Shown: positions 49,956-59,623 of the stretch, piece by piece
Numbering within the stretch: the first letter of the stretch is position 1
Layout: each line of letters starts with the position of its first letter
Assembly: GCF_006438955.1 (NCBI RefSeq)
Contig: NZ_RCZK01000001.1
Coordinates: forward strand, 62,001-126,000
Source: Sphingomonas oligophenolica
GTDB taxonomy: Bacteria > Pseudomonadota > Alphaproteobacteria > Sphingomonadales > Sphingomonadaceae
Reading direction: 5' to 3'
Length of the DNA: 64,000 bases
The notes under the pieces: model-generated
What the model was told of the DNA's origin: nothing
Seen by the model: only the letters and a program-made list of their open reading frames with translations
The model's database searches: none
Position numbers and translations under genes: made by a program

Positions 49956-51770
49956 TTATTCCGCGGCAAGCGCCTCTTCGCGCTCGCGGGCCTGGCGTGC
50001 CCACATGTCGGCGTAGAGCCCACGGTGGCGGAGCAGTTCGGCATGGCTGCCGCGTTCGGCGATCCGCCCGGCGTCGAGCACGACGATCTGATCGGCATCG
50101 ACGACGGTCGACAGCCGGTGCGCGATGACGATCGTGGTGCGGTCGCGCTCGATCGCCTCGAGCGTGTCGAGGATGTCGGCCTCGGTCCGGCTATCGAGCG
50201 CGCTGGTCGCCTCGTCGAGGATCAACACGGGGGGGTTCTTGAGCAAGGTGCGCGCGATCGCGACGCGTTGCTTCTCGCCGCCCGACAGTTTCAGCCCGCG
50301 TTCGCCGACGCGGGTGGCATAGCCGTCAGTCTGGCGTTCGATGAACCCCGCGATCGCCGCACCCTGCGCGGCGCGTTCGATCTCGGGCTGGCCCGCGCCC
50401 TCGCGACCATAGGCGATGTTGTAGCCGATCGTGTCGTTGAACAGCACGGTGTCCTGGGGCACGATCCCGATCGCGGCGCGGAGCGACGCTTGCGTCACCT
50501 GCGCGATATCCTGATCGTCGATCGTGATCCGGCCGCCGGTCAGGTCGTAGAAGCGGTACATCAGCCGCGCGAGGGTGGACTTGCCCGCGCCCGAGGGACC
50601 GACCACCGCGAGCGTCGATCCCGGCGCGATCTCGAGGTCGATCCCCTTCAGGATATCGCGCCCCGGCTCGTAGCCGAAGCGGACGTCCTCGAACCGGACG
50701 TGCCCGCGCGGCACGCTCAGCACGGTGGCGTCGGGCGCATCGACGATCGTCGCGGGGGTATCGACCAGGTCAAACATCGCGCCCATGTCGATCACGCCCT
50801 GGCGGATCGTGCGATAGACCATGCCGAGCAGGTCCAACGGGCGGAACAGCTGCGCGAGCAACGTCGACACGAACACGACATTGCCCGCAGTGAAGCGCCC
50901 CTGGCTCCACCCATAGACGATATAGGCCATCCCGCCCGCCATCATCAGGTTGGTGATCGTCGCCTGACCGACGTTGAGCCACGCGAGCGAGTTTTCGGAG
51001 CGCACCGCCGCGGTGGCATAGGCGGATACCGCCTGGTCGTAGCGCCGCGCCTCGCGCTCCTCGGCGCCGAAGTATTTGACCGTTTCGAAATTGAGCAGCG
51101 AATCGACCGCGTGCGCGACCGCGCCGGTGTCGAGGTCGTTCATCTCGGCGCGCAACGCGGTGCGCCAGTCGGTGACCATCCGGGTGAACCAGATATAGAC
51201 CACGACCATCGTCAGCGTCGCGGCGACCAAGGGCCAGCCGAACTTGGTCCAGAACAGCCCCACCACCATGCCGAGTTCGAGGATCGTCGGCGCGATGTTG
51301 AACAGGAGAAAATACAGCATCGTGTCGATGCTTTTGGTGCCGCGTTCGATCACCTTGGTCACCGCGCCGGTGCGCCGCGAGAGATGGAAGTCGAGCCCGA
51401 GCGCGTGGAGATGGCGGAACACCTGCGACGCCAGCCGCCGGGTCGCGTCCTGGCCGACACGTTCGAACACGGTGTTGCGCAAATTGTCGAACAGCGTCGT
51501 GCCGAGCCGCGCGGCGGCATAGCCGACGACGAGCAGCACGATCAGCATCGTCGCAGATCGGTCGCCAGAAGCCATGCCGTCGACCGCACCCTGCAACGCG
51601 AACGGCGCGCCATAGACCTGGACGAGCTTCGAACACAGCACGAGCAGCAGCGACACGACGATCCGCAGCTTCAACCCGGTCTCGCCCGCGGGCCAGAGAT
51701 AGGGGAGGAAGCGACGCAGGGTCGGCAGCATCGGTTTATCGAGGCGGGGCGGGGCGATATCGGGGGGCAT
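49956..51770 (-). CDS. atm1: Atm1-type ABC exporter
   Basis: 604 residues from ATG 51770; the frame is open to ATG 51818, but the MPP start matches the known Novosphingobium Atm1. Six membrane helices, then a nucleotide-binding domain with Walker A GPSGAGKS, signature LSGGEKQR and ILDEATSALD. The RTGAVTKVIERGTKSIDTML block is the family hallmark. It exports glutathione-linked metal or sulfur species. Functions as a homodimer. Confidence 0.93.
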   Translation of the reverse strand: MPPDIAPPRLDKPMLPTLRRFLPYLWPAGETGLKLRIVVSLLLVLCSKLVQVYGAPFALQGAVDGMASGDRSATMLIVLLVVGYAAARLGTTLFDNLRNTVFERVGQDATRRLASQVFRHLHALGLDFHLSRRTGAVTKVIERGTKSIDTMLYFLLFNIAPTILELGMVVGLFWTKFGWPLVAATLTMVVVYIWFTRMVTDWRTALRAEMNDLDTGAVAHAVDSLLNFETVKYFGAEEREARRYDQAVSAYATAAVRSENSLAWLNVGQATITNLMMAGGMAYIVYGWSQGRFTAGNVVFVSTLLAQLFRPLDLLGMVYRTIRQGVIDMGAMFDLVDTPATIVDAPDATVLSVPRGHVRFEDVRFGYEPGRDILKGIDLEIAPGSTLAVVGPSGAGKSTLARLMYRFYDLTGGRITIDDQDIAQVTQASLRAAIGIVPQDTVLFNDTIGYNIAYGREGAGQPEIERAAQGAAIAGFIERQTDGYATRVGERGLKLSGGEKQRVAIARTLLKNPPVLILDEATSALDSRTEADILDTLEAIERDRTTIVIAHRLSTVVDADQIVVLDAGRIAERGSHAELLRHRGLYADMWARQAREREEALAAE

Positions 51771-51867
51771 CCACGCTGCCATGTAGGGAGGCGCGGCGCC
51801 GCCGCAAAGCGCGCACATGGAACCTAATCGACGCCCCAGCGATTAAACCGCCTGAGTGGAGGGTGTT

Positions 51868-52098
51868 ATGGAACCGTTGTTCTTCGTCATGGCGATCATG
51901 GGCTGCGGGGACGGCAACGTCCAGTGCACCCAGGCGCGCGTGGTGCCGGTTCGGTATCAGAGCATGGCGCAATGCCGCGCCGCGCTGCCCTATCAGCTCG
52001 CCAAGAATACCGACGTAGATTATCCGATGATCGGTGCCGCGTGCCAGCGGCACGGTGCCGAATATGCCAAGAATGCGGTCGGAACGCCGCGGAGCTGA
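51868..52098 (+). CDS. small conserved-looking protein, hypothetical
   Basis: 76 residues from ATG 51868 with GGAGGG 6 bp upstream; a GTG at 51856 is less likely. A hydrophobic start MEPLFFVMAIMGCGDG is followed by paired cysteines (C14 and C21, then C37 and C60 approximately), which suggests export with disulfides. Divergent from atm1, convergent with crtB (4 bp between stops). No family recognised. Confidence 0.65.
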   Translation: MEPLFFVMAIMGCGDGNVQCTQARVVPVRYQSMAQCRAALPYQLAKNTDVDYPMIGAACQRHGAEYAKNAVGTPRS

Positions 52099-52102
52099 GG
52101 TG

Positions 52103-53056
52103 TTACTGCTTGGGTCGGGTCCACAGCGACGCGGGCCGGGTAACCGAACCATATCGACTTGACCGTCGGCGCGCATCGCGGGCGCCCGCGGCGATGAAAC
52201 CGACTTTCTGGAGCGGCGAGGTGGTAACGCGATGGTCCCACGCCTGCGCGCCGCGCGCCGCGACGCTCCGCCCGATCGCGCCGTAGATCGACGCCGCCGA
52301 CAGCACCGCCCACGCCGCGCGGAACGAGAGCTTGGGGGTGCCGCCGCGCGCGCTCGCCTCGAATTCGGCGGCGCGATCGGTCAGGCGGCGCGCGAGCGTG
52401 ACCAGCCCGGTGCGGAACGGCGGCTTCATGTGCTGGCCGGGGGGCATGTCCATCTCGACCAGCCAGTCGACCGGCAAATAGCACCGGCCCGCGCGGTCAT
52501 CCTCTTCGATGTCGCGCGCGATATTGGCGAGCTGGAACGCCATGCCGAGGTCGCACGCGCGATCGAGCGTCACTTCGTCGGCGGGATCGACCCCCATCAC
52601 CACCGCCATCATGCACCCGACCGCGCCCGCGACATGGTAGCAATAGCGGTAGAGATCGGCCTCCGAGCGCGGGCGCCAGTCGTCGGCGTCGAGCCGGAAG
52701 CCCTCGATCAAATCATGTGCGAAGCGATGCGGCAGCCGGGTTTCCGCGGCGACGATCCGCAGCGCGTCGAACGCGGGGTCGCCGACGATGTCGCCGCGCA
52801 ACGCGGTATCGGTCATCGCGGCGATCTCATCGATCCGTGCGGGGGCATCGGTGACGGGAGTCATCGCGTGGCCGTGATCCTGCCCGTCGACGATATCGTC
52901 GCAACGTCGGCACCAGGCGTAGAGCAGCCACGCGCGTTCACGGGTGTCGCGGTCAAACAACCGGCTGGCGGCGGCGAAGCTTTTGGAGCCGCGCGCGATG
53001 GATTCGCGCGCGGTCGCGACGATGGCTGCGCGGATGGGGGCGGGCGGGTCGCTCAC
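52103..53056 (-). CDS. crtB: phytoene synthase
   Basis: 317 residues from GTG 53056. Aspartate-rich motifs appear as YAWCRRCDDIVDG and ANIARDIEEDDRAGRCYLP, with HVAGAVGCMM. It condenses two GGPP to phytoene, the first carotenoid step. It is separated from crtI by LOG and PAS genes. Confidence 0.96.
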   Translation of the reverse strand: MSDPPAPIRAAIVATARESIARGSKSFAAASRLFDRDTRERAWLLYAWCRRCDDIVDGQDHGHAMTPVTDAPARIDEIAAMTDTALRGDIVGDPAFDALRIVAAETRLPHRFAHDLIEGFRLDADDWRPRSEADLYRYCYHVAGAVGCMMAVVMGVDPADEVTLDRACDLGMAFQLANIARDIEEDDRAGRCYLPVDWLVEMDMPPGQHMKPPFRTGLVTLARRLTDRAAEFEASARGGTPKLSFRAAWAVLSAASIYGAIGRSVAARGAQAWDHRVTTSPLQKVGFIAAGARDARRRSSRYGSVTRPASLWTRPKQ

Positions 53057-53064
53057 CCTTGTAC

Positions 53065-53141
53065 CGTGCGTGCTGAGCCTGTCGAAGCACGTGCAGCCAC
53101 ACCGCGCTCGACACGTCCTTCGGCAAGCTCAGGACGAACGG
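53065..53141. repeat. Family R3 palindrome pair
   Basis: Inverted copies at 53065-53090 and 53116-53141 in the gap between the LOG gene and crtB. Confidence 0.84.
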
Positions 53142-53159
53142 ACGAACGCGGTGGCACGA

Positions 53160-53741
53160 CTACAGGTCCGCCGCCTTCATCCGGACAATCGGCTGGGTGG
53201 GCACGTGCGCGGCCATCGCATCGAGCAGCGTGTCGAGCGTGTCGGCGACGATCAGCAGGTCGCGGTGCTGCGCGCGGACGAACCCGACCTCGCCCATCTT
53301 GTCCCAGAACGCGATCAGATGATCGTAATAGCCCGCGACGTTGAGCAGCCCGACCGGATCGGCATGGTAACCGAGCTGTGCCCAGCTGAGCGCCTCCCAC
53401 AATTCGTCCATGGTCCCGGTGCCGCCGGGGATGGTGACGAACCCGTCGGACAAATCGGTGAACGCCTGTTTGCGCTGGTGCATGCCTGTTACGGTGTGGA
53501 GTTCGGTCAGCCCGCGGTGCGCGACCTCGGCATCGACCAGCGCCTGCGGGATCACCCCGATCACCTCGCCCCCCGCAGCGAGCGCGCTGTCGGCGACCGC
53601 GCCCATCAGCCCCAATCGCCCGCCGCCATAGACGACGCCGATCCCGCGTTCGGCGAGCGTGCGTCCGACGAGGCGGGCGGTGTCGATGTAGACGGGGTCC
53701 GCGGGGGTGGCGGAGCCGCAATAGATGGCGAGACGCTTCAT
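53160..53741 (-). CDS. LOG-family protein (TIGR00730)
   Basis: 193 residues from ATG 53741. The signature PGGTGTMDELWEA and the start RLAIYCGS mark the lysine-decarboxylase-like LOG family, which cleaves nucleoside monophosphates, releasing cytokinin-type bases or ribose 5-phosphate. Bacterial members with the shorter PGGTGT form often act as AMP nucleosidases. A small direct repeat CCGTCAGCAATAG at 53787-53799 and 53804-53816 lies upstream. Confidence 0.92.
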   Translation of the reverse strand: MKRLAIYCGSATPADPVYIDTARLVGRTLAERGIGVVYGGGRLGLMGAVADSALAAGGEVIGVIPQALVDAEVAHRGLTELHTVTGMHQRKQAFTDLSDGFVTIPGGTGTMDELWEALSWAQLGYHADPVGLLNVAGYYDHLIAFWDKMGEVGFVRAQHRDLLIVADTLDTLLDAMAAHVPTQPIVRMKAADL

Positions 53742-53806
53742 CCGCGCAGCGCTAGGCGATGCCCGGATCGGCGACAAGCCGCGATCCCGTCAGCAATAGC
53801 GGGCCG

Positions 53807-54274
53807 TCAGCAATAGAGGCCGGTGACATCCTGTTTGAGGCCGTGGAGCCGGACCACCTTGCCCTCGATCGCGGTCGGCACCGCGATCAGACGCATCCAG
53901 CGCCGCGCGCCCGACGCGGTGCCGATCTCGGCATCGAGCGTGAAACCGCGGCAGTGGCGGATCGCGTGGCAGCGCAGCCGCTCCATCGCCGCGCGGCTCG
54001 CCTCGCGATACAGGCCGAGCGTGTCGGGGCGGAACAGGGCGATGCGGCGCGGCAGATCGAAGATGTCGTACACCGCGTCGGACCAGCGCAAGGCGTTGTC
54101 GGCGAGGTCGCATTCCCACGTGCCGATCGCGCCGAGCACGTCGTTGGCGTGTGCGGGATCGGCCGACACGAACGCTTCGGGTAATTCATCATGGACGACA
54201 CCCCAGGCGAAGCGCTGGTCCCGTTCGATCATCGGCCAGCTGTGATGAAGCGCCAGGGGTTCGGTGGGTTTCAT
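53807..54274 (-). CDS. single PAS-domain protein
   Basis: 155 residues. The PAS-like core reads IGTWECDLADNALRWSDAVYDIFDLPR, ending RWMRLIAVPTAIEGKVVRLHGLKQDVT, the PAC-type end. No kinase, GGDEF or helix-turn-helix output follows, so it may partner another signalling protein. Encoded between crtI and the LOG gene on the same strand. Confidence 0.82.
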   Translation of the reverse strand: MKPTEPLALHHSWPMIERDQRFAWGVVHDELPEAFVSADPAHANDVLGAIGTWECDLADNALRWSDAVYDIFDLPRRIALFRPDTLGLYREASRAAMERLRCHAIRHCRGFTLDAEIGTASGARRWMRLIAVPTAIEGKVVRLHGLKQDVTGLYC

Positions 54275-54330
54275 CGCGTGAGCGTGGCGCGGGAGGGTTA
54301 ATTTTCGGTGTGAGTGGGCCGAATGATCAT

Positions 54331-54460
54331 AAAATCCTCCCCCGCCAAGGGGAGGTGGGCCGCATAGCGGGTCGGAGGGGGAGGGAGGCGACCAACTATC
54401 GGTCTGTGTCCGCCCCCTCCGTCAGCTTCGCTGCCACCTCCCCCTGGCGGGGGAGGATTT
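54331..54460. repeat. Family R5 long inverted repeat
   Basis: Arms 54332-54358 and 54434-54460 match over 27 bases with one mismatch (AAATCCTCCCCCGCC..). A second inner GGAGGGGG/CCCCCTCC pair nests inside. It follows crtI downstream and could terminate or stabilise the crtYI mRNA. Confidence 0.85.
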
Positions 54461-54465
54461 CTGGG

Positions 54466-55944
54466 TCAGCACGCATCCTCGAGCATCAGCGCGGCGGTGG
54501 CCTTGGCGCTGCCAACGACGCCGGGGATCCCGGCGCCGGGATGTGTGCCCGCGCCGACGAAATAGAGGTTAGGGATGTGATCGTCGCGGTTGTGGACGCG
54601 GAACCACGCGCTTTGGGTGAGCACGGGTTCGAGGCTGAACGCGCTGCCAAGATGCGCGTTGAGATCCTGGCCGAAGTCCTTGGGCGTGTAGCTGAACTTG
54701 GTCACGATCCGGTCGTGGATGTCGGGGATCAGGCGGCGCCCGACTTCATCGAGGATGCGCTGTTCGAGAATCGGCCCGATCTCGTCCCAGTCGACCGGGA
54801 ATTTTCCCATGTGGGGGACGGGGGCGAGCACGTAAAAGGTGCTCATCCCGTCGGGTGCCATCGACGGATCGGTGACGGTCGGGTGGTGGAGATAGAGCGA
54901 AAAATCCTGCGCGAGCACGCCGTGGTCGTAGATGTCCTCGAGCAGCCCCTTATAGCGCGGGCCGAACAGGATCATGTGGTGCGGGATGCCAGGCCACGCG
55001 CCCTTGACCCCGAAATGGACGACGAACAACGAGGGCGAATAGGATTTGCGTTCGAGCTTCGCCTTGGTCCGCTGCGCGCTGCGCGAGGTGCTGAGCAGGT
55101 CGCGATAGGTGTGCATGATGTCGCTATTCGCGGCGACCGCGTCGGCTTGCGCGTGCCAGCCGCTCTGCGTCGTGACCCCGGTCGCGCGATCACCCAGCGT
55201 TTCGATGCTGGCGACCGGATCGCCCAGTCGCAGCGTACCGCCGATCCGTTCGAAATGCGTGACCATCCCCGCGACGAGGCGGTTGGTGCCGCCCTTGGCG
55301 AACCAGACCCCACCGTCCTTTTCCAGCTTGTGGATCAGCGCGTAGATCGCGCTGGTCGTGAACGGGTTGCCGCCGACCAGCAGCGTGTGGAACGACAATG
55401 CCTGGCGGAGTTTCTCGTTCTTGATGTACTTCGCAACGATCGAATAGACCGATCGCCACGCCTGGTATTTGGCGAGCGCGGGGGCGGCCTTGATCATCGA
55501 GGCGAAGTCGAGAAACGCGACGTGGCCGAGCTTTTCATAGCCTTCGCGATAGACCCCGGCGGCATAGTCGAGGAACTTGGCGTAGCCGGCGACATCGTCG
55601 GGATCGAGCTTTTCGATCTCGCCGCGAAGCACGGGTTCGTCGTTGGTGTAATCGAAATTGGTGCCGTCGGGCCAGTTGAGTCGGTAGAACGGGCTGACCG
55701 GGAGCAGCTCGACATCCTCCGCCATGTCGCGCCCGGTCAGCTGCCACAATTCGCGCAGGCAGGCGGGATCGGTGATGACGGTAGGCCCGGCGTCGAAGAC
55801 GAAGCCGCCGCGTTCCCAATAATAGCCGCGCCCGCCGGGCTTGTCGCGCGATTCGACGATCGTCGTCGCGACGCCTGCCGATTGCAGCCGGATCGCGAGC
55901 GCCAGCCCGCCGAAGCCCGCGCCGATGACGATCGCGCTCTTCAT
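54466..55944 (-). CDS. crtI: phytoene desaturase
   Basis: 492 residues. The FAD motif VIGAGFGGLALAIRL starts the protein, followed by DKPGGRGYYWERGGFVFDAGPTV, and the C-terminal signature HPGAGIPGVVGSA is present. It desaturates phytoene to lycopene. ATG 55944 overlaps the crtY stop as ATGA, so the pair is coupled. The upstream open frame is inside crtY. Confidence 0.96.
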   Translation of the reverse strand: MKSAIVIGAGFGGLALAIRLQSAGVATTIVESRDKPGGRGYYWERGGFVFDAGPTVITDPACLRELWQLTGRDMAEDVELLPVSPFYRLNWPDGTNFDYTNDEPVLRGEIEKLDPDDVAGYAKFLDYAAGVYREGYEKLGHVAFLDFASMIKAAPALAKYQAWRSVYSIVAKYIKNEKLRQALSFHTLLVGGNPFTTSAIYALIHKLEKDGGVWFAKGGTNRLVAGMVTHFERIGGTLRLGDPVASIETLGDRATGVTTQSGWHAQADAVAANSDIMHTYRDLLSTSRSAQRTKAKLERKSYSPSLFVVHFGVKGAWPGIPHHMILFGPRYKGLLEDIYDHGVLAQDFSLYLHHPTVTDPSMAPDGMSTFYVLAPVPHMGKFPVDWDEIGPILEQRILDEVGRRLIPDIHDRIVTKFSYTPKDFGQDLNAHLGSAFSLEPVLTQSAWFRVHNRDDHIPNLYFVGAGTHPGAGIPGVVGSAKATAALMLEDAC

Positions 55945-57104
55945 GGCCGCATCCCCAGGATCGCGCGCACCGCACGGTGGATGGGAACCGGAGGCTTGCC
56001 CATCAGCACCCGCGTCTTGTCGGTCATGGTCGATCGTCCTGCATAGAAGCGGCCTATAAGCGCAGGCCGCAGTCGATAGAAGCGTTGGAGGATACGATAG
56101 CGTTCCTCGGGATCGGCGGCACGGAACAGCATCGTGTCGAGCAGCCGGTAGAAGCCGCCGTTCCGCCACGCCGCGGCGGCGATCGCGTGGGTCGCCTCGT
56201 GGAGCGAGGCGCCGTCGAAATCGGTCCGCGCGGCGAGCATCGCGGCGGTCCGGATCGCGTCGGGAAGCGAATAGCCGGTGGTGGGATGGAACAGCCCGGC
56301 GCGCATTCCGGCCTTGGCGACCTTTGCGCCCCCCGATCGCCAATAGCCCTCGAAATCGCCGCCCATCGCGACCGGCAATACCCCTGATTCCTCGCCCGCC
56401 GCCTGCCCGACCTTCCACCCGCGCGCCGCGGCATACGCATGGATTCGCTTGCGGAGCGTTTCGTGGTCGAGATCGGGGGTGTCGCTGTAATAGGTGTCCT
56501 CGACGAACATCCGGTCGGCGGCGAACGGCAGGCAGTAAACGAAGCGATAGCCGTCGATCTGCTCGACGGTGGCGTCCATCACCCGCGGATAGGGCGCATC
56601 ATGGGGTTCCTCGAGCCGCAACTCGCGCCCGACGAATTTCTGCCAGCCCAGATCGAGCAGCGACAGGTTCCCTGTCCCTCGCGCATCGATCACGCCGCGT
56701 GCCTCGACGCGGTCGCCATCGCCGAACACCACCGCACGCGGCGACACCCCGATCGCGCGGCGTCCGAGCATCAGCGCGCCCTCGGGAAGCAGCCGCCGGA
56801 CCTCGGCATCGAGCCGGTCGCTGGTGAGCGAATGATAGCCCGCATCGATCGTGCGTCCATGTGCGGGAAAGGCGACGTCGTAGCGCTGCCAGCTGTGCGC
56901 GATCAGCGGCTCGACGATCCAGCGGTTCCGGGGCAGCACGTCGCTGTCGAAGAACGACCAGATGTGATTACCCCCGACGCTGGCGGCGCCGTCGATCAGC
57001 CGCAGATCGAGATCAGGATGCCGCGCCTTGATCGCCAGCGCAGCGAGCCCGCCGGCGAGCCCAGCCCCGACGATCGCGACATCGCAAGTGATCGTCGATC
57101 CCAT
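55941..57104 (-). CDS. crtY: lycopene beta-cyclase
   Basis: 387 residues from ATG 57104 (MGSTITCDVAIVGAGLAGG). The flavin motif is at the start, with NHIWSFFD and the pRYRILQRFYRL-like end of the CrtY family (FYAGRST). It cyclises both ends of lycopene to beta-carotene. Divergent from the GNAT gene, with a shared 74-bp promoter gap. Confidence 0.95.
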   Translation of the reverse strand: MGSTITCDVAIVGAGLAGGLAALAIKARHPDLDLRLIDGAASVGGNHIWSFFDSDVLPRNRWIVEPLIAHSWQRYDVAFPAHGRTIDAGYHSLTSDRLDAEVRRLLPEGALMLGRRAIGVSPRAVVFGDGDRVEARGVIDARGTGNLSLLDLGWQKFVGRELRLEEPHDAPYPRVMDATVEQIDGYRFVYCLPFAADRMFVEDTYYSDTPDLDHETLRKRIHAYAAARGWKVGQAAGEESGVLPVAMGGDFEGYWRSGGAKVAKAGMRAGLFHPTTGYSLPDAIRTAAMLAARTDFDGASLHEATHAIAAAAWRNGGFYRLLDTMLFRAADPEERYRILQRFYRLRPALIGRFYAGRSTMTDKTRVLMGKPPVPIHRAVRAILGMRP

Positions 57105-57178
57105 GCGCGCGCCTCTAGCGCAAAGCCCGCGACGATAGAACCGCTTTCGCCCCAACCGCACTGCGCTAAGATGTCCCG

Positions 57179-57706
57179 ATGGACATCGCCCCGACCCTGG
57201 TCACCGCACGCCTGACGCTGCGCGCGCACCATATCGACGATCTCGACGCGTGCGCCGCACTGTGGGGGGAGCCTGCGGTCTATCGCTACATCGGCGGCAA
57301 GCCCCCATCGCGCGAGGAGGTGTGGCACCGTGTCCTGCGCTACATCGGCCATTGGTCCGCGATCGGTTATGGCTATTGGTTGGCGCAGGAGAGCGCGACC
57401 GGGCGGCTGGTCGGCGAGTTGGGGGTGATCGACACACGGCGCGATACCGTACCGAGTTTCGCGGGGACACCCGAGGTCGGCTGGGCGCTCTCGGGCTGGG
57501 CGCACTGCCAGGGATTCGCGCGCGAAGCGCTCGACGCGGTGCTCGGCTGGATCGATTCGCGGGGCATCGCGCGCACGATGTGCATCATCGATCCCGCCAA
57601 CGCCCCCTCGATCGGGCTCGCCGAGCGGGTCGGCTACCGGTTCCTGACCGAGGGCGTTTATCGCGACGCGCCGACCCGCCTGTACGAGCGGATTGCGGTG
57701 CGCTGA
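57179..57706 (+). CDS. GNAT N-acetyltransferase, RimJ/RimL type
   Basis: 175 residues. TARLTLRAHHIDDLDACAALWG is the usual start of this subfamily, with GRLVGELGVID, WALSGWAHCQGFAREAL and NAPSIGLAERVGYR for acetyl-CoA binding. Substrate unknown; relatives modify ribosomal proteins or amines. The upstream gap is shared with crtY. Confidence 0.92.
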   Translation: MDIAPTLVTARLTLRAHHIDDLDACAALWGEPAVYRYIGGKPPSREEVWHRVLRYIGHWSAIGYGYWLAQESATGRLVGELGVIDTRRDTVPSFAGTPEVGWALSGWAHCQGFAREALDAVLGWIDSRGIARTMCIIDPANAPSIGLAERVGYRFLTEGVYRDAPTRLYERIAVR

Positions 57707-57782
57707 CCTGCCGCCGGTTGCCCCGCGGGGGTCGATCCGGCTACCCCGAAAGGCAGTCCCCGCATTGTTCGAAAGGCCCGCC

Positions 57783-59588
57783 ATGTCCCGCTATTCCGAT
57801 CGCCTCGCCGCGCTGCGCGACCAACTCGCGCGCGACGGGCTCGACGGGTTCGTCGTGCCGCTGACCGACGAACATATGAGCGAATATGTCGGCGGCTATG
57901 CGCAGCGGCTGGCGTGGCTGACGGGGTTCGAGGGATCGGCGGGGACCGCGGTGGTGATGGCGGGCGAGGCCGCGATCTTCACCGACGGGCGCTACACGAT
58001 CCAGGTCCGCGACCAGGTCGATGGCGGCGACTACGCCTATGTCGACGTGCCCGCGCATTCGGTAGCGGGGTGGCTCGGCCGGCACGCCAAGGACGGCGCG
58101 CGGATCGGCTATGACGCGTGGCTGCACACCCGCGGGTGGGTGGACGAGGCGCGCGCCGCGCTCGCCGATGTCGGCGCGGAGCTGATCGCGGTCGACGCCA
58201 ACCCGGTCGATGCGGTGTGGGCCGATCGCCCCGCGCCGTCGAAGGCGCGGCTGGTGGCGTATGACGACGCGCTGGCGGGCCAGAATTCCGCCGCCAAGCG
58301 CGCCGACATCGCCGATTGGCTCGGCGAGCAGCGCGCCGACGCGGTGGTGCTGACCGCGCTCGATTCGATCGCCTGGACGCTTAATGTCCGCGGCGCTGAC
58401 GTCGATCACACGCCGGTCGCGCTTGCCTATGCGATCGTCGGCGCGGATGGCGCGACCGACCTGTTCGTCGATCGGGACAAGATCGACGACAGCGTGACCG
58501 CGCATCTGGGCAATTCGGTGCGGATCCACGACCGGAACGCGTTCGCGCCTGCGCTGGCGGGCTATGCGGGCCAGCGCGTCGCCGCCGATCCCGACCGCGC
58601 GGTCGCCGCGATCTTCGATGCGCTGGCGGACGGCGGCGCCAAGGTAATCGCGCCGCGCGATCCGGTGGTGCTGGCCAAGGCGATCAAGAACCCGGTCGAG
58701 GTGGCGGGCCATGCCGCCGCGAGCGTCCGCGACGGCGCAGCGCTAACGCGCTTCCTGCGCTGGGTCGAGACGACGTGCGGCGACGGCAGCCAGACCGAAC
58801 TGTCCGCCGCTGCCAAATTGCTCGCATGTCGCCAAGCGACGGGGCAGCTCAAGGACAGTAGTTTTTCGACGATTTCGGCGACCGGGGCGCACGGCGCGAT
58901 CCCGCATTATCACGTCACCGAGGAATCGAACGCCGCCATCCTGCCGGGCCAGCTTTACCTGATCGATTCGGGCGGGCAATATGCCGACGGCACCACCGAC
59001 GTGACGCGCGTCATGCCGATCGGCGAGCCCACGCCAGAGATGCGCGACCGCTTCACCCGCGTGCTGAAGGGGCATATCGCGATCGCCACCGCGGTCTTTC
59101 CCGACGGCACCGTCGGCGGGCATATCGATTCGTTCGCGCGGCGACCCTTGTGGGAGGCAGGGCTCGATTTCGGCCACGGCACCGGCCACGGCATCGGCAG
59201 CTATCTCGCGGTGCATGAGGGGCCGCAGCGGATCGCGGCGCCGAATTATCCGGGTGGCGCGGCGCTCGAGCCACTGCGCGCAGGGATGCTGATCTCGAAC
59301 GAGCCGGGCTATTACAAGGCGGGCGACTACGGCATCCGGATCGAAAATCTGGTCCACACCGTCGTCGTCGTCGTCCCCGGCGGCGACCCCGACCGCGTCA
59401 TGCTCGGCTTCGACACGCTGACGCTGGCGCCGATCGAGCGGACGCTGATCGAGTCGGCACTCTTGACCGAGGCCGAGCTGTCATGGCTTAATGCGTATCA
59501 CGCCAGGGTGACCGAGATACTCGGCCCCGTACTTTCCGGAGAGGATCGGGCATGGTTAGAGTCAAAATGTACGCCCATCGCGCGTTGA
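57783..59588 (+). CDS. aminopeptidase P family protein (M24B)
   Basis: 601 residues from ATG 57783. The long three-domain XPNPEP1-like form: two creatinase-like N-terminal domains and a pita-bread domain. Dimetal ligands: D in LIDSGGQY and D in GTTDVTR, H in GHGTGHGIG, E in NEPGYYK and E in IRIEN. It removes residues before proline. It runs convergent to the 62-residue protein. Confidence 0.95.
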   Translation: MSRYSDRLAALRDQLARDGLDGFVVPLTDEHMSEYVGGYAQRLAWLTGFEGSAGTAVVMAGEAAIFTDGRYTIQVRDQVDGGDYAYVDVPAHSVAGWLGRHAKDGARIGYDAWLHTRGWVDEARAALADVGAELIAVDANPVDAVWADRPAPSKARLVAYDDALAGQNSAAKRADIADWLGEQRADAVVLTALDSIAWTLNVRGADVDHTPVALAYAIVGADGATDLFVDRDKIDDSVTAHLGNSVRIHDRNAFAPALAGYAGQRVAADPDRAVAAIFDALADGGAKVIAPRDPVVLAKAIKNPVEVAGHAAASVRDGAALTRFLRWVETTCGDGSQTELSAAAKLLACRQATGQLKDSSFSTISATGAHGAIPHYHVTEESNAAILPGQLYLIDSGGQYADGTTDVTRVMPIGEPTPEMRDRFTRVLKGHIAIATAVFPDGTVGGHIDSFARRPLWEAGLDFGHGTGHGIGSYLAVHEGPQRIAAPNYPGGAALEPLRAGMLISNEPGYYKAGDYGIRIENLVHTVVVVVPGGDPDRVMLGFDTLTLAPIERTLIESALLTEAELSWLNAYHARVTEILGPVLSGEDRAWLESKCTPIAR

Positions 59589-59623
59589 TCGGCGCGGCGG
59601 TAATCGGCTTTTTCTCGGCGAGT

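Noticed and set aside
50025-51827. Long plus-strand open frame opposite atm1
   Set aside because: Antisense shadow; the minus strand has all ABC exporter motifs.
54151-56046. Long plus-strand open frame across crtI
   Set aside because: Antisense to crtI and passes through the R5 repeat; composition is shadow-like.
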